Below are positions 16,667 to 24,378 of a stretch of DNA of 28,668 nucleotides, in pieces. The notes beneath the pieces were generated by a model. It was not told the origin of the DNA and ran no database searches. It saw only the letters and a list, made by a program, of their open reading frames with translations. Origin of the DNA: Methanobacterium sp. (GTDB lineage: Archaea > Methanobacteriota > Methanobacteria > Methanobacteriales > Methanobacteriaceae); contig JAQVTJ010000007.1 of NCBI GenBank assembly GCA_028700095.1, forward strand, positions 1 through 28,668. Reading direction: 5' to 3'. Numbering within the stretch: position 1 is the first letter of the stretch; each line of letters opens with the position of its first letter. The translations under genes were made by a program, and so were the position numbers.

Positions 16667-17891
16667 AATAGCTCAAATATCATGCGGAACAGATTACAGT
16701 GGTATTCAAAAAGAAATAGAAAAAGCCGCAGAAACATTTGGAGCCCAGATCATCATACCAGAAGCTGATCTGAACTATATAGATGAAGCATATAAAAAGT
16801 TCGGTTTTAATGCAGCAAGTACAGGTATAAGACTGATGATAGCCAGAGCCACATCTATAGTAGAAGGAAAAACAGATGCAGATGCAGTTTTCATAGCTAC
16901 ATGTTTTAGATGTGCAGAAGGTGCACTTTTAAGGAATGAAATAAGGAGATTCATACAAAAAAACACCAATTTACCTGTAGTAACATATTCATTCACAGAA
17001 CGAACAAAAGCAGATGAACTATTCATAAGAATGGAAGCTCTTTCAACTATTGTTGCAAGAAAAAGTCTTCTTGCAAGAGAAAAACAGGAAGGTCTTACAT
17101 TAGGTATAGATTCAGGTTCTTCAACAACTAAAGCAGTTCTTATGGAAAATAACAAGGTAATTGGAACAGGATGGTTACCTACAGCAGATGTTATAGAAAC
17201 AGCTAATATTGGAATGGAACAAGCGTTCAATGAAACAGATTACAAATTAGCTGATGTTGATGGTATTGGTGTTACAGGATATGGAAGACTGAGAATAGGA
17301 CATCATATGGATGCTCAACTAATACAAGAAGAGCTTAGTGTTAACTCAAAAGGAGCTGTTTACCTTGCAAATAAACAGAAAGGTGAAGCAACAGTTCTTG
17401 ATATTGGGGGAATGGATAATAAAGTCATAACAGTTAATGATGGAATACCTGATAACTTTACTATGGGTGGAATATGTGCCGGTGCATCAGGAAGATTCCT
17501 TGAAATGACATCCAGAAGATTAGGTGTTGATATAAGTGAACTTGGACCATTAGCATTAAAAGGAAACTATAGAAAAGCAGCATTAAACAGTTACTGTATA
17601 GTATTTGGAATTCAAGACCTAGTAACATCCTTAGCAGCAGGAGGATCCAAAGAAGATGTAGCAGCAGCAGCTTGTTATTCTGTTGCAGAACAGGTTTATG
17701 AACAACAACTTCAAGAGATAGATCTAAGAGAACCTCTTATCCAAGTAGGTGGAACATCACTTATAGGAGGTCTTGTTGAAGCTGTAAGTACGGTGTTAGG
17801 TGGAATTGAAGTGATAGTACCTGAATATTCCCAGTACATAGGAGCTGTTGGTTCTGCATTATTAGTATCTGGATTAGGAGTTAAGAAATGA
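16659..17891 (+). CDS. mmp15: Methanogenesis marker protein 15 (BadF/HgdC-like ATPase activator)
   Basis: A 410-residue two-domain protein. Residues 1-145 resemble the D-component fold of 2-hydroxyglutaryl-CoA dehydratase, with C9 (QISCGTD) and C82/C85 (ATCFRCAEG). From residue 149 (GIDSGSSTTKAVLM) comes an ASKHA ATPase of the BadF/BadG/HgdC type: VLDIGGMDNK is the second phosphate loop, and C273 (GGICAGASGRFLE) and C313 (NSYCIVFG) are where these activators carry a [4Fe-4S] cluster at the dimer interface. In the family ATP hydrolysis drives an electron to low potential, which suits a reductive activation such as that of methyl-coenzyme M reductase; that use is inferred here. The ATG at 16659 follows GGAGGT. 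It overlaps mmp7 and mmp17. Confidence 0.9.
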   Translation: MVKIAQISCGTDYSGIQKEIEKAAETFGAQIIIPEADLNYIDEAYKKFGFNAASTGIRLMIARATSIVEGKTDADAVFIATCFRCAEGALLRNEIRRFIQKNTNLPVVTYSFTERTKADELFIRMEALSTIVARKSLLAREKQEGLTLGIDSGSSTTKAVLMENNKVIGTGWLPTADVIETANIGMEQAFNETDYKLADVDGIGVTGYGRLRIGHHMDAQLIQEELSVNSKGAVYLANKQKGEATVLDIGGMDNKVITVNDGIPDNFTMGGICAGASGRFLEMTSRRLGVDISELGPLALKGNYRKAALNSYCIVFGIQDLVTSLAAGGSKEDVAAAACYSVAEQVYEQQLQEIDLREPLIQVGGTSLIGGLVEAVSTVLGGIEVIVPEYSQYIGAVGSALLVSGLGVKK

Positions 17892-18445
17892 AGGTAGAGT
17901 GCTATGATGAAAATGGGGCAGAAGTCTATGATATGATAATAAGACATATATTACAAGAAGTTCAAGTATCTCGTTCAATAGGGGATCTACGGGTTTATGT
18001 TGATCCAAGAGAACCTATTTTTATAATTGTTATTAAGTTAGAAAAGGCTTCTCCACCAATTGTTATTGAAGACTTTTCAGAATATAAATTCAATAAAGAT
18101 GGAAATGAGATGTTTATAAAGATTAAAAATGAAACATATCTGCCTGACCTTCTGAAAAAACTATGGGAAACTGAAGGAAGGAATAAAATACACCAACCCA
18201 ATCGTTTCGAAGTTATTATAGATGATCCACAAAGAGAATTAAATGGCATGGTAATAATTGATCCCCAAGATGATCTTCGAAATAAAGTTTATGATGCTAT
18301 ATTCAGAATTATTCCTGAAGGTTTTAGGGTTATAGATCATAAATCAGAAGGAAATATAATTGCTTTAACATGTACAGATGAAATTATGAAGAATGAATGG
18401 CTTAAAAAAACTGAAGAGATCATTAAGGAGATTAAAAATGAATGA
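17888..18445 (+). CDS. mmp17: Methanogenesis marker protein 17 (MCR activation complex component)
   Basis: A 185-residue protein, normal length, with C5 in VECYDENG, the strand pattern ISLRVYVDPREPIFIIVIKL-like (DLRVYVDPREPIFIIV) and a second half that repeats the layout (VIIDDPQRELNGMVIID, RVIDHKSEGNIIALTCTDEI). Marker 17 belongs with McrC, marker 3 and marker 7 to the complex that activates methyl-coenzyme M reductase. The ATG at 17888 overlaps the mmp15 stop as ATGA, preceded by GGAG. Its last codons overlap the nifB start by eight bases, with the nifB ribosome binding site (AAGGAG) inside this gene. Confidence 0.88.
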   Translation: MKVECYDENGAEVYDMIIRHILQEVQVSRSIGDLRVYVDPREPIFIIVIKLEKASPPIVIEDFSEYKFNKDGNEMFIKIKNETYLPDLLKKLWETEGRNKIHQPNRFEVIIDDPQRELNGMVIIDPQDDLRNKVYDAIFRIIPEGFRVIDHKSEGNIIALTCTDEIMKNEWLKKTEEIIKEIKNE

Positions 18446-19289
18446 ATCAAAATTTGCCCATATAACAAAAGTACATCCATGTTTCAATGAGAAAATGCAC
18501 GATAAAGTAGGGAGAATACATGTTCCCATAGCACCAAAATGTAATATTCATTGTGATTTCTGTACAAGGGATATAAATAAATGTGAACAACGTCCAGGTG
18601 TAGCTTCTCGTGTAATGACAGTGGACCAGGCTGTAGAACATGTTAAAAAAGTCACTTCAGAAATGAACATAGCTGTTGTTGGAGTTGCAGGTCCAGGGGA
18701 TGCTCTTTTTAACAATGAAACTTTTGAATTTTTTAAACATATGGATGAAGAATTCCCAGATCTCATTAAATGTATGAGTACAAATGGACTTTTATTACCT
18801 GAAAAGGCAGATGAAATAGCAGCTCTTCATATAAACACTGTGACGGTTACTGTTAATGCAATTGACCCTAAAATTGGTAGTAAAATATATTCAAATGTAT
18901 TTTATAATAATGAACTTTATACTGGAGAAGAAGCTTTCAATATATTATCCAAAAACCAGTTGGAAGGTATAAAAATGTTAGCTGAAAGAGGTGTTGTTGT
19001 AAAAGTTAATGCAGTGTTAATTCCTGGTGTTAATGATAAACATATATTAGATATTGCAAGGAAGGTTAAGGAACAGGGAGCTTCATTAATGAATGTTATA
19101 CCTTTAATTCCAATGCATAAATTTAAAGATACACCTAAACCTGGCTGTGCAGAGCTAAGTGAAGTAAGAGATGCTGTTGAAGAAATAATACCTGTATTTC
19201 GGGCTTGTACACAGTGTAGGGCAGATGCTTATGGTGTTCCAGGGAAAGAAGATAAACATCTTGATATGACACCTTCAAGCCATTATTAA
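18438..19289 (+). CDS. nifB: NifB, radical SAM synthase of the 8Fe-9S-C (L/NifB-co) cluster
   Basis: A 283-residue stand-alone radical SAM NifB without the NifX-like C-terminal domain, as in other methanogens. The radical SAM motif is C35-x3-C39-x2-C42 (APKCNIHCDFCTRD). The NifB-specific HPCF with C15, the GVAGPGDALFN SAM-binding loop and the C-terminal pair CTQCRADAYGVPGK that holds a substrate [4Fe-4S] cluster are all present. NifB fuses two [4Fe-4S] clusters and inserts a carbide from SAM. The ATG at 18438 is fixed by GGAG seven bases upstream and overlaps the mmp17 stop. No nifH, nifD, nifK or nifE is in the window. Its position as last gene of the marker operon points to supplying the cluster for methyl-coenzyme M reductase activation. 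A T-rich stretch follows the stop. Confidence 0.92.
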   Translation: MNESKFAHITKVHPCFNEKMHDKVGRIHVPIAPKCNIHCDFCTRDINKCEQRPGVASRVMTVDQAVEHVKKVTSEMNIAVVGVAGPGDALFNNETFEFFKHMDEEFPDLIKCMSTNGLLLPEKADEIAALHINTVTVTVNAIDPKIGSKIYSNVFYNNELYTGEEAFNILSKNQLEGIKMLAERGVVVKVNAVLIPGVNDKHILDIARKVKEQGASLMNVIPLIPMHKFKDTPKPGCAELSEVRDAVEEIIPVFRACTQCRADAYGVPGKEDKHLDMTPSSHY

Positions 19290-19358
19290 ATCCCCAAAAA
19301 AATTTTTATGGAATATTATTTCTAAATTTTTTTTTATAAACATGGAAAGTGTTATCAA

Positions 19359-20288
19359 ATGAAAACAATGTATTGGAAAGATAATAAACTATTTTTAATA
19401 GATCAAACACTTTTACCTGATGAAATTGTTTATTATGAATGTAAAACTTATGAAGATGTTATTAATGCAATAAAAACCATGAAAGTTCGTGGTGCACCTG
19501 CAATTGGGATTGTAGCAGCATTTGGGATGGTACTTGCTGAAAATGCAAATGAAGATATTAAAGAAGCAGCAGATAAAATAAAAAATGCAAGACCCACAGC
19601 TGTAAACCTTTCTTGGGCTGTTGACAGAGTTTTAATTTCTGAATCATTTATTGATGAAGCAATGCTCATGTATGATGAGGATATACAAACTAATAAGGCA
19701 ATTGGTAAAAATGGGGCTGCAGTAATAGATAATGGAGATACAATATTAACACATTGTAATGCTGGTGCACTTGCATGTGTTGATTATGGAACTGCTCTTG
19801 GTGTTTTACGTGCTGCAAATAATGAAGGAAAAAAAATTAAAGTTATATGTGATGAAACACGACCACTTTGCCAAGGCGCTCGTTTAAGTGTTTTTGAAAT
19901 GCAACAAGAAAAAATTCCTGTGAAATTAGCTGTGGACAGTGCAGCAGGACATTTAATGCAGAAAGGTATGGTTAATAAAGTTATTATTGGTGCAGATAGA
20001 GTAGCTAAGGGAGGGGTAGCTAATAAAATAGGTTCATTAATGGTTGCACTTGCTGCAGAAAGATTTAATATTCCATTCTATGTTGCAGCACCTAAAAGCA
20101 CATTTGACAGTGAAAATTCTATTTATGATGTTGAAATAGAAGAAAGAGATGCTGATGAAGTATTATATATGGGTAAATGTAGAGTTGCACCTGAAGGTAC
20201 AGATGTGGAAAATCCTGCATTTGATATTGTACCATCAGATCTAATTACAGGTATAATAACTGAAGAAGGGATAATAAAACCGTTTTAA
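19359..20288 (+). CDS. mtnA: S-methyl-5-thioribose-1-phosphate isomerase (aIF2B-alpha family)
   Basis: A 309-residue isomerase of the eIF2B-alpha/MtnA family. Family motifs are VRGAPAIGIVAAFGM, the catalytic cysteine in THCNAGALACVDYG, DETRPLCQGARLS, and the catalytic aspartate in IIGADRVAKGGVANKIG. It converts methylthioribose-1-phosphate to the ribulose form; in methanogens it serves the route that recycles methylthioadenosine and 5'-deoxyadenosine, the by-product of radical SAM enzymes. The closely related ribose-1,5-bisphosphate isomerase is the main alternative, but the motifs fit MtnA better. It begins 69 bases after nifB on the same strand with a T-rich gap between, so it may have its own promoter. 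Confidence 0.87.
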   Translation: MKTMYWKDNKLFLIDQTLLPDEIVYYECKTYEDVINAIKTMKVRGAPAIGIVAAFGMVLAENANEDIKEAADKIKNARPTAVNLSWAVDRVLISESFIDEAMLMYDEDIQTNKAIGKNGAAVIDNGDTILTHCNAGALACVDYGTALGVLRAANNEGKKIKVICDETRPLCQGARLSVFEMQQEKIPVKLAVDSAAGHLMQKGMVNKVIIGADRVAKGGVANKIGSLMVALAAERFNIPFYVAAPKSTFDSENSIYDVEIEERDADEVLYMGKCRVAPEGTDVENPAFDIVPSDLITGIITEEGIIKPF

Positions 20289-20298
20289 AAATATTCAT

Positions 20299-21321
20299 TT
20301 AATATATCCTAGCATCTATACCCATATGCCAAACACCTGGACTTTTTGATTTAACCTTTCTTGAATTTAAAATCTCTACTTTACGAGGATAGGCAGTTTC
20401 CTTTATTCTTTCAATTGGATGTTGATAATCTGATGCAAATTCATAATAATGAAGAATTCCTCCCGGTTTAAGAGATTTAATTGCTGTACTAAGAAAATTT
20501 TTAGCAGTACCTGGTAAATTCATCAAAATTCGATCTGCACATAAATTTAAATTATTTAATACTTCTTCAACATCACCTAAAATAGGAATAATATTTCCTT
20601 CCAATTTATTTAATTGAATATTTTTTTTAAAATATTTATGTGCATATGAATTAATATCAATAGAATAAATTTTCACTTTATGTTTTTTTGCAATTGAAAT
20701 TGAAAATGGCCCTATACCTGTAAACATATCAATTATTACTTCATTATCTTTAACATTGTCTGTTATTATTTTCCTTTCAGTTGCAAGTCTAGGACTGAAA
20801 TATACCTTTTTAACATCAACTAGTAATCTTGAACCAAATTCTTTATGGACAGTTTCTGATATATCAGCACCAGCTAAATATTCAAGATCCCGTGTTCTTA
20901 CAATACCTTTTATTTTACTAACTTTTCTATATACAGATTTTCGCTTAGTGAATTTAAGGGCAGCATCACCAATTATATATTTATAATCATCAAAGTCTTC
21001 TGGAATTTCTAATATTACAATATTACCAATTATATCAAAGGATTTTTTTATATCTTCAACTTTATTATTATCTATTTTATTTTTTAAATAATCTTTAAGA
21101 CTTTTAGGTCTTTTTTTATGAATTTCAAAATTTGTATCCACAATTTCAACAGCATCAGCTTTTAATTCTTCCATTAACTTATTATCAGGTATTTTAATTA
21201 ATGGAATATAAACAAAGTCATTAACACGTTTAATTTTCATGTCAAGATTTATAAGTGATTGTTTTAATAGAACTCTACGAATTCTATTGGCATTGTTTTT
21301 TAAAACTTTTAAACCGATCAT
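20299..21321 (-). CDS. trm5: tRNA (guanine37-N1)-methyltransferase Trm5
   Basis: A 340-residue SAM-dependent enzyme that methylates G37 next to the anticodon and prevents frameshifting. Order of domains: an N-terminal D1-like portion, a middle RNA-binding portion containing YIIGDAALKFTKRKSVYRK and GSRLLVDVKKVYFSPRLATER, then a Rossmann methyltransferase with VIIDMFTGIGPFSISIAKK as SAM motif I, KIYSIDINSYA as motif II and RILMNLPGTAKNFL as motif IV with the NLP catalytic stretch. GGILHYYEF and SPGVWHMGIDARIY close it. I prefer the ATG at 21321, preceded by GAGGAATCTA, over the ATG at 21333. It converges on mtnA with only ten bases between stops. Confidence 0.9.
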   Translation of the reverse strand: MIGLKVLKNNANRIRRVLLKQSLINLDMKIKRVNDFVYIPLIKIPDNKLMEELKADAVEIVDTNFEIHKKRPKSLKDYLKNKIDNNKVEDIKKSFDIIGNIVILEIPEDFDDYKYIIGDAALKFTKRKSVYRKVSKIKGIVRTRDLEYLAGADISETVHKEFGSRLLVDVKKVYFSPRLATERKIITDNVKDNEVIIDMFTGIGPFSISIAKKHKVKIYSIDINSYAHKYFKKNIQLNKLEGNIIPILGDVEEVLNNLNLCADRILMNLPGTAKNFLSTAIKSLKPGGILHYYEFASDYQHPIERIKETAYPRKVEILNSRKVKSKSPGVWHMGIDARIY

Positions 21322-21447
21322 TAGATTCCTCATACATTTTTACATTAGTAATTTAATATTAATTACCAATGAATATTAAATTTTATCAAATAATTAAAAT
21401 ATATAAAATTATAACATTATATAAAAAAAAGGATTGAAGGTGAGTGA

Positions 21448-22239
21448 ATGTTTTATTTTATTGGTCTAGGACTTTATGATGAAAAAGATATATCAGTTAA
21501 AGGTATAGAAGCACTTAAAAAGGTTGAAGTAGTTTATGCTGAATTTTACACTGCAAAATTATTTGGAGGAAGTATCAGTTCACTTGAAAATATGATTGGT
21601 ACTAAAATAAAAATATTAACCAGAGAAGAAGTTGAAGAGGAAAATCTACCCTTAAAAGAGGCAAAAACAAAAGATGTTGCATTTTTAAGTGCAGGAGATC
21701 CTTTAATTGCAACTACACATTCAAAAATGTTAATAGAAGCAAAAAGATCTGGAATAACAACTATAGTTATACATTCTTCTTCAATTCTTTCTGCTGCACC
21801 TGGAATAGCTGGTCTTCAAGCATATAAATTTGGTAAAGTAACAACAATCCCATTTACAGAAGAGAACTATTTTCCATATTCACCATACCATGCAATTAAA
21901 GCTAATATGGATTTAAAACTACATACATTAGTTCTTTTAGATATAAGGGCTCATGAAAATAGATATATGACAGCAAATCAGGCAATGGAATATTTATTAC
22001 AAGCAGAAAAAGATAAAGAACTAAAAATAACAACTGAAGAAACTGTGATAGTTGTTGTTGCACATGCAGGTTCAAAGACTCCTATAGTGCGTGCTGATAA
22101 AATTAAAAATCTTATTAACTATGATTTTGGTGGTCCATTACATTGTCTGATGATTCCAGGAGATCTTCATTTTATGGAAGCAGAGGCTCTTGTTGAACTT
22201 GCAAATGCACCTAAAGAACTTTTTAAAGATTTAATATAG
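21448..22239 (+). CDS. dphB: Diphthine synthase (DphB)
   Basis: A 263-residue SAM methyltransferase of the tetrapyrrole-methylase fold that makes diphthine on the histidine of archaeal elongation factor 2. Diagnostic stretches are MFYFIGLGLYDEKDISVKG at the start, YAEFYTAKLFGG, the glycine-rich AFLSAGDPLIATTHS SAM-binding loop, HSSSILSAAPGIAGLQAYKFG and a C-terminal PGDLHFMEAEALVELANAP. Full length. The ATG at 21448 is preceded by AAGGTGAGTG. Divergent from trm5 with about 125 AT-rich bases between; 34 bases upstream of the DNA methylase, so the two may share a transcript by chance of position. Confidence 0.93.
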   Translation: MFYFIGLGLYDEKDISVKGIEALKKVEVVYAEFYTAKLFGGSISSLENMIGTKIKILTREEVEEENLPLKEAKTKDVAFLSAGDPLIATTHSKMLIEAKRSGITTIVIHSSSILSAAPGIAGLQAYKFGKVTTIPFTEENYFPYSPYHAIKANMDLKLHTLVLLDIRAHENRYMTANQAMEYLLQAEKDKELKITTEETVIVVVAHAGSKTPIVRADKIKNLINYDFGGPLHCLMIPGDLHFMEAEALVELANAPKELFKDLI

Positions 22240-22273
22240 ATTTTTTTTTACCAATAATTATTTGGAGAATTAA

Positions 22274-23197
22274 ATGAATAAAAATATTAATAATGCCAAA
22301 CCTTTCTTAAAATGGGCTGGTGGAAAGAATCAGTTATTAAAAGAGCTTAATAAGAGATTACCTTTAAATTTAAAGGATGCAGGAACTATAGGGAGATATG
22401 TTGAGCCATTTGTTGGTGGAGGTGCAATGTTTTTTAATCTTAAAAACCATTATAATATCAAGGAATCCATACTTTTAGACATTAATAAAGAACTTGTAAT
22501 GGCTTATCAGGTAATGAAAAATGATCATAAAATTTTGATAGATCTATTGGATGATATTGAAGATAATCATTTAAAAAAAGATGAAAATGCACGTAAAGAT
22601 AATTATTATAGAATCAGAGATATTTATAATTCAAAATTAAAAGATTTTGATTTTAATAACTATAATGAACAATGGATTGAAAGAACTAGTTATTTTATAT
22701 TTCTGAATAAAACTTGTTTCAATGGATTATTCCGTCAAAATAAGAATGGACAATTCAATGTTCCATTTGGACTTTATAAAAATCCGAATATATGTGATAA
22801 AATTAATATAAATTTAGTTAACCAAGCTCTTAATAATACTGAAATAATTTGTTCTGATTTCATTCATTCTGATAAATATATCATGGAAGGTACATTTGTA
22901 TATTTGGATCCTCCTTATAGGCCTATAAGTAAAACATCTAATTTTACAATGTATTCTAAAGGAGGATTCACAGATTTGGATCAGTTAGAGCTTTCTAATT
23001 TTTATAAAAATATAGATCAAAAGGGTGCATATTTAATGTTAAGTAATTCTGATCCTAAAAATAATGATTTAACAGATACATTTTTCGATAATTTATATGG
23101 GGAATATAATATTGATATTGTTTGTGCTAGAAGGAATATTAATAGAAATTCATCGGGCAGAGGCACTATCAATGAGTTGATTATAATGAATTATTAA
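22274..23197 (+). CDS. dam: D12-class N6-adenine DNA methyltransferase (Dam/DpnIIA-like), no adjacent endonuclease
   Basis: A 307-residue alpha-class adenine methyltransferase. Motif I with the preceding lysine is PFLKWAGGKNQLL (residues 11-23), the SAM-contact strand is RYVEPFVGGGAMFF, LLDINKELVMAY is the next acidic motif, and the catalytic motif is DPPY at 212-215 followed by RPISKTSNFTMYSKGGF. The TCFNGLFRQNKNGQFNVPFG stretch is the family's target-recognition region and is typical of enzymes that methylate GATC. GATC specificity is thus likely but not certain. No restriction endonuclease gene lies on either side, so the enzyme is either solitary or partnered elsewhere. GGAG precedes the ATG at 22274. 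Some codons differ little from neighbours, so there is no clear mark of recent transfer. Confidence 0.88.
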   Translation: MNKNINNAKPFLKWAGGKNQLLKELNKRLPLNLKDAGTIGRYVEPFVGGGAMFFNLKNHYNIKESILLDINKELVMAYQVMKNDHKILIDLLDDIEDNHLKKDENARKDNYYRIRDIYNSKLKDFDFNNYNEQWIERTSYFIFLNKTCFNGLFRQNKNGQFNVPFGLYKNPNICDKININLVNQALNNTEIICSDFIHSDKYIMEGTFVYLDPPYRPISKTSNFTMYSKGGFTDLDQLELSNFYKNIDQKGAYLMLSNSDPKNNDLTDTFFDNLYGEYNIDIVCARRNINRNSSGRGTINELIIMNY

Positions 23198-23264
23198 AAA
23201 TATTTTATTTTACCCAATAAAATAATTCATTAACTTCTAGGATCTATGTAAAACTATTCTACTT

Positions 23265-23501
23265 TTATGTTGTTTTAGGGTTTGTTGTAGATGTGTTGGT
23301 AATTTCTTTATCTAAATATTCACATTTTTCAACATTTTGAAGTGGTATTAATACATATTTCTTACCACCTTCTTTATTCATATAATTTATTTGGATTAAA
23401 CTTTTTACTTCATCTATTTCTATACTTTCAACTCCAAATTCTCCTTTTTTGAAGTTATGCACATCACCACTAACCATAAAGATTTCAATTTTTTCTATCA
23501 T
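23265..23501 (-). CDS. Small hypothetical protein (78 aa)
   Basis: A 78-residue protein that I do not recognise. It alternates short hydrophobic strands with charged turns (KIEIFMVSGDVHNF, GVESIEIDEVKSLIQINYM, KKYVLIPLQNVEKCEYL), which suggests a small beta barrel or sheet, and ends in a polar Thr/Asn tail. There is one cysteine and no membrane span. A clear ribosome binding site AGGTGG lies seven bases before the ATG at 23501, which supports translation. It is transcribed toward the convergent adenine methylase gene and away from the methyltransferase gene. Confidence 0.6.
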   Translation of the reverse strand: MIEKIEIFMVSGDVHNFKKGEFGVESIEIDEVKSLIQINYMNKEGGKKYVLIPLQNVEKCEYLDKEITNTSTTNPKTT

Positions 23502-23517
23502 ATTAAACCACCTTTTT

Positions 23518-23576
23518 AATTTATATCATAATATATGTCACCTATCTGGCAAATAGTTTTAAATTTATATCATAAT
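23518..23576. repeat. Two copies of a 15-base direct repeat in the promoter of the small hypothetical gene
   Basis: AATTTATATCATAAT occurs at 23518-23532 and again at 23562-23576, 44 bases apart. On the minus strand each copy reads ATTATGATATAAATT and includes a TATA-like core. The distal copy is in the right place for the TATA box of the minus-strand gene; the proximal one sits in the leader next to the ribosome binding site. The copies could be operator sites or a local duplication. The full gap between this gene and the methyltransferase (23502-23770) shows nothing else. Confidence 0.4.
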
Positions 23577-23770
23577 TTATTATTTAGAAATTTCATATAA
23601 TAATTATCAAGAAATTATAGGAATTAAAATATAATCTATGTAAATAAGAAAGTTCTAACTTCAAGATAAATTTAATATTTTAACACGTTTCTAAAGGAAA
23701 TATTATTTATTTACTAAGAACTAGTTTTAGAACATAAAATATAAAAAAAATATGTAGGAGGATTAATGGA

Positions 23771-24346
23771 ATGGTTGGCAAACATGGACATCAACATCAT
23801 GGAAAATCATCTAAGGATATTTTAAGTGGGGATTTGGTTTTAGAAGCAGCAAATATTAAAAATGGGGATAAATTCCTGGATGCCGGATGTGGGGATGGTC
23901 ATGTGTCAATAGATGCTTCCTATAAGGTTGGAAAGGATGGTAAAGTTTTTGCTATTGATATTTATCCAGATTCAATTGAAATTTTAAAAAATGAAATTAA
24001 AAATAGGAATATTAAAAATATTAAACCATTGGTAGCTGATATTACCGAAGAATTACCATTAGAAGATAATTCAATAGATCTGGCTTTAATGGCCAATGTA
24101 TTACATGGCTTTGTACATAGTGGTGAAGTAGACCAAATGTCCAATATTGTAAAAGTTTTAAAACCTGGAGGTATATTTGCAGTGGCAGAATTCCGTAAAG
24201 CTGAAAGTAGTAGAGGACCTCCAATTCATATAAGAATATCTCCAGAAGAAGTAGGTGATATACTTAAAAAATATCATTTTGAAGTAGTTGACTCATATGA
24301 AATAGGAGAATATCATTATATTGTAAGGGGATTATTAAATAAATGA
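23771..24346 (+). CDS. Class I SAM-dependent methyltransferase with a His-rich N-terminus
   Basis: A 191-residue Rossmann-fold methyltransferase of the UbiE/Methyltransf_11 type. Motif I is FLDAGCGDGHVSIDASYK (near residue 38), motif II is KVFAIDIYPDSIEIL, motif III follows as PLVADITEELPLEDNSID and VLKPGGIFAVAEF closes the sheet. The start MVGKHGHQHHGKSS has four histidines within residues 5-10, a possible metal site. No substrate can be assigned; small-molecule, arsenic or cofactor methylation are all possible for this broad family. AGGAGG precedes the ATG at 23771 by about ten bases; an ATG at 23766 is out of frame. It converges on the archaeosine synthase gene. Confidence 0.75.
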   Translation: MVGKHGHQHHGKSSKDILSGDLVLEAANIKNGDKFLDAGCGDGHVSIDASYKVGKDGKVFAIDIYPDSIEILKNEIKNRNIKNIKPLVADITEELPLEDNSIDLALMANVLHGFVHSGEVDQMSNIVKVLKPGGIFAVAEFRKAESSRGPPIHIRISPEEVGDILKKYHFEVVDSYEIGEYHYIVRGLLNK

Positions 24347-24378
24347 CTAATTAAAAAAAAAATTGTATTTTACAAGAA

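Noticed and set aside
16775..17230. Open frame of 151 codons on the minus strand within mmp15
   Set aside because: It is antisense to conserved ATPase motifs and has no start signal.
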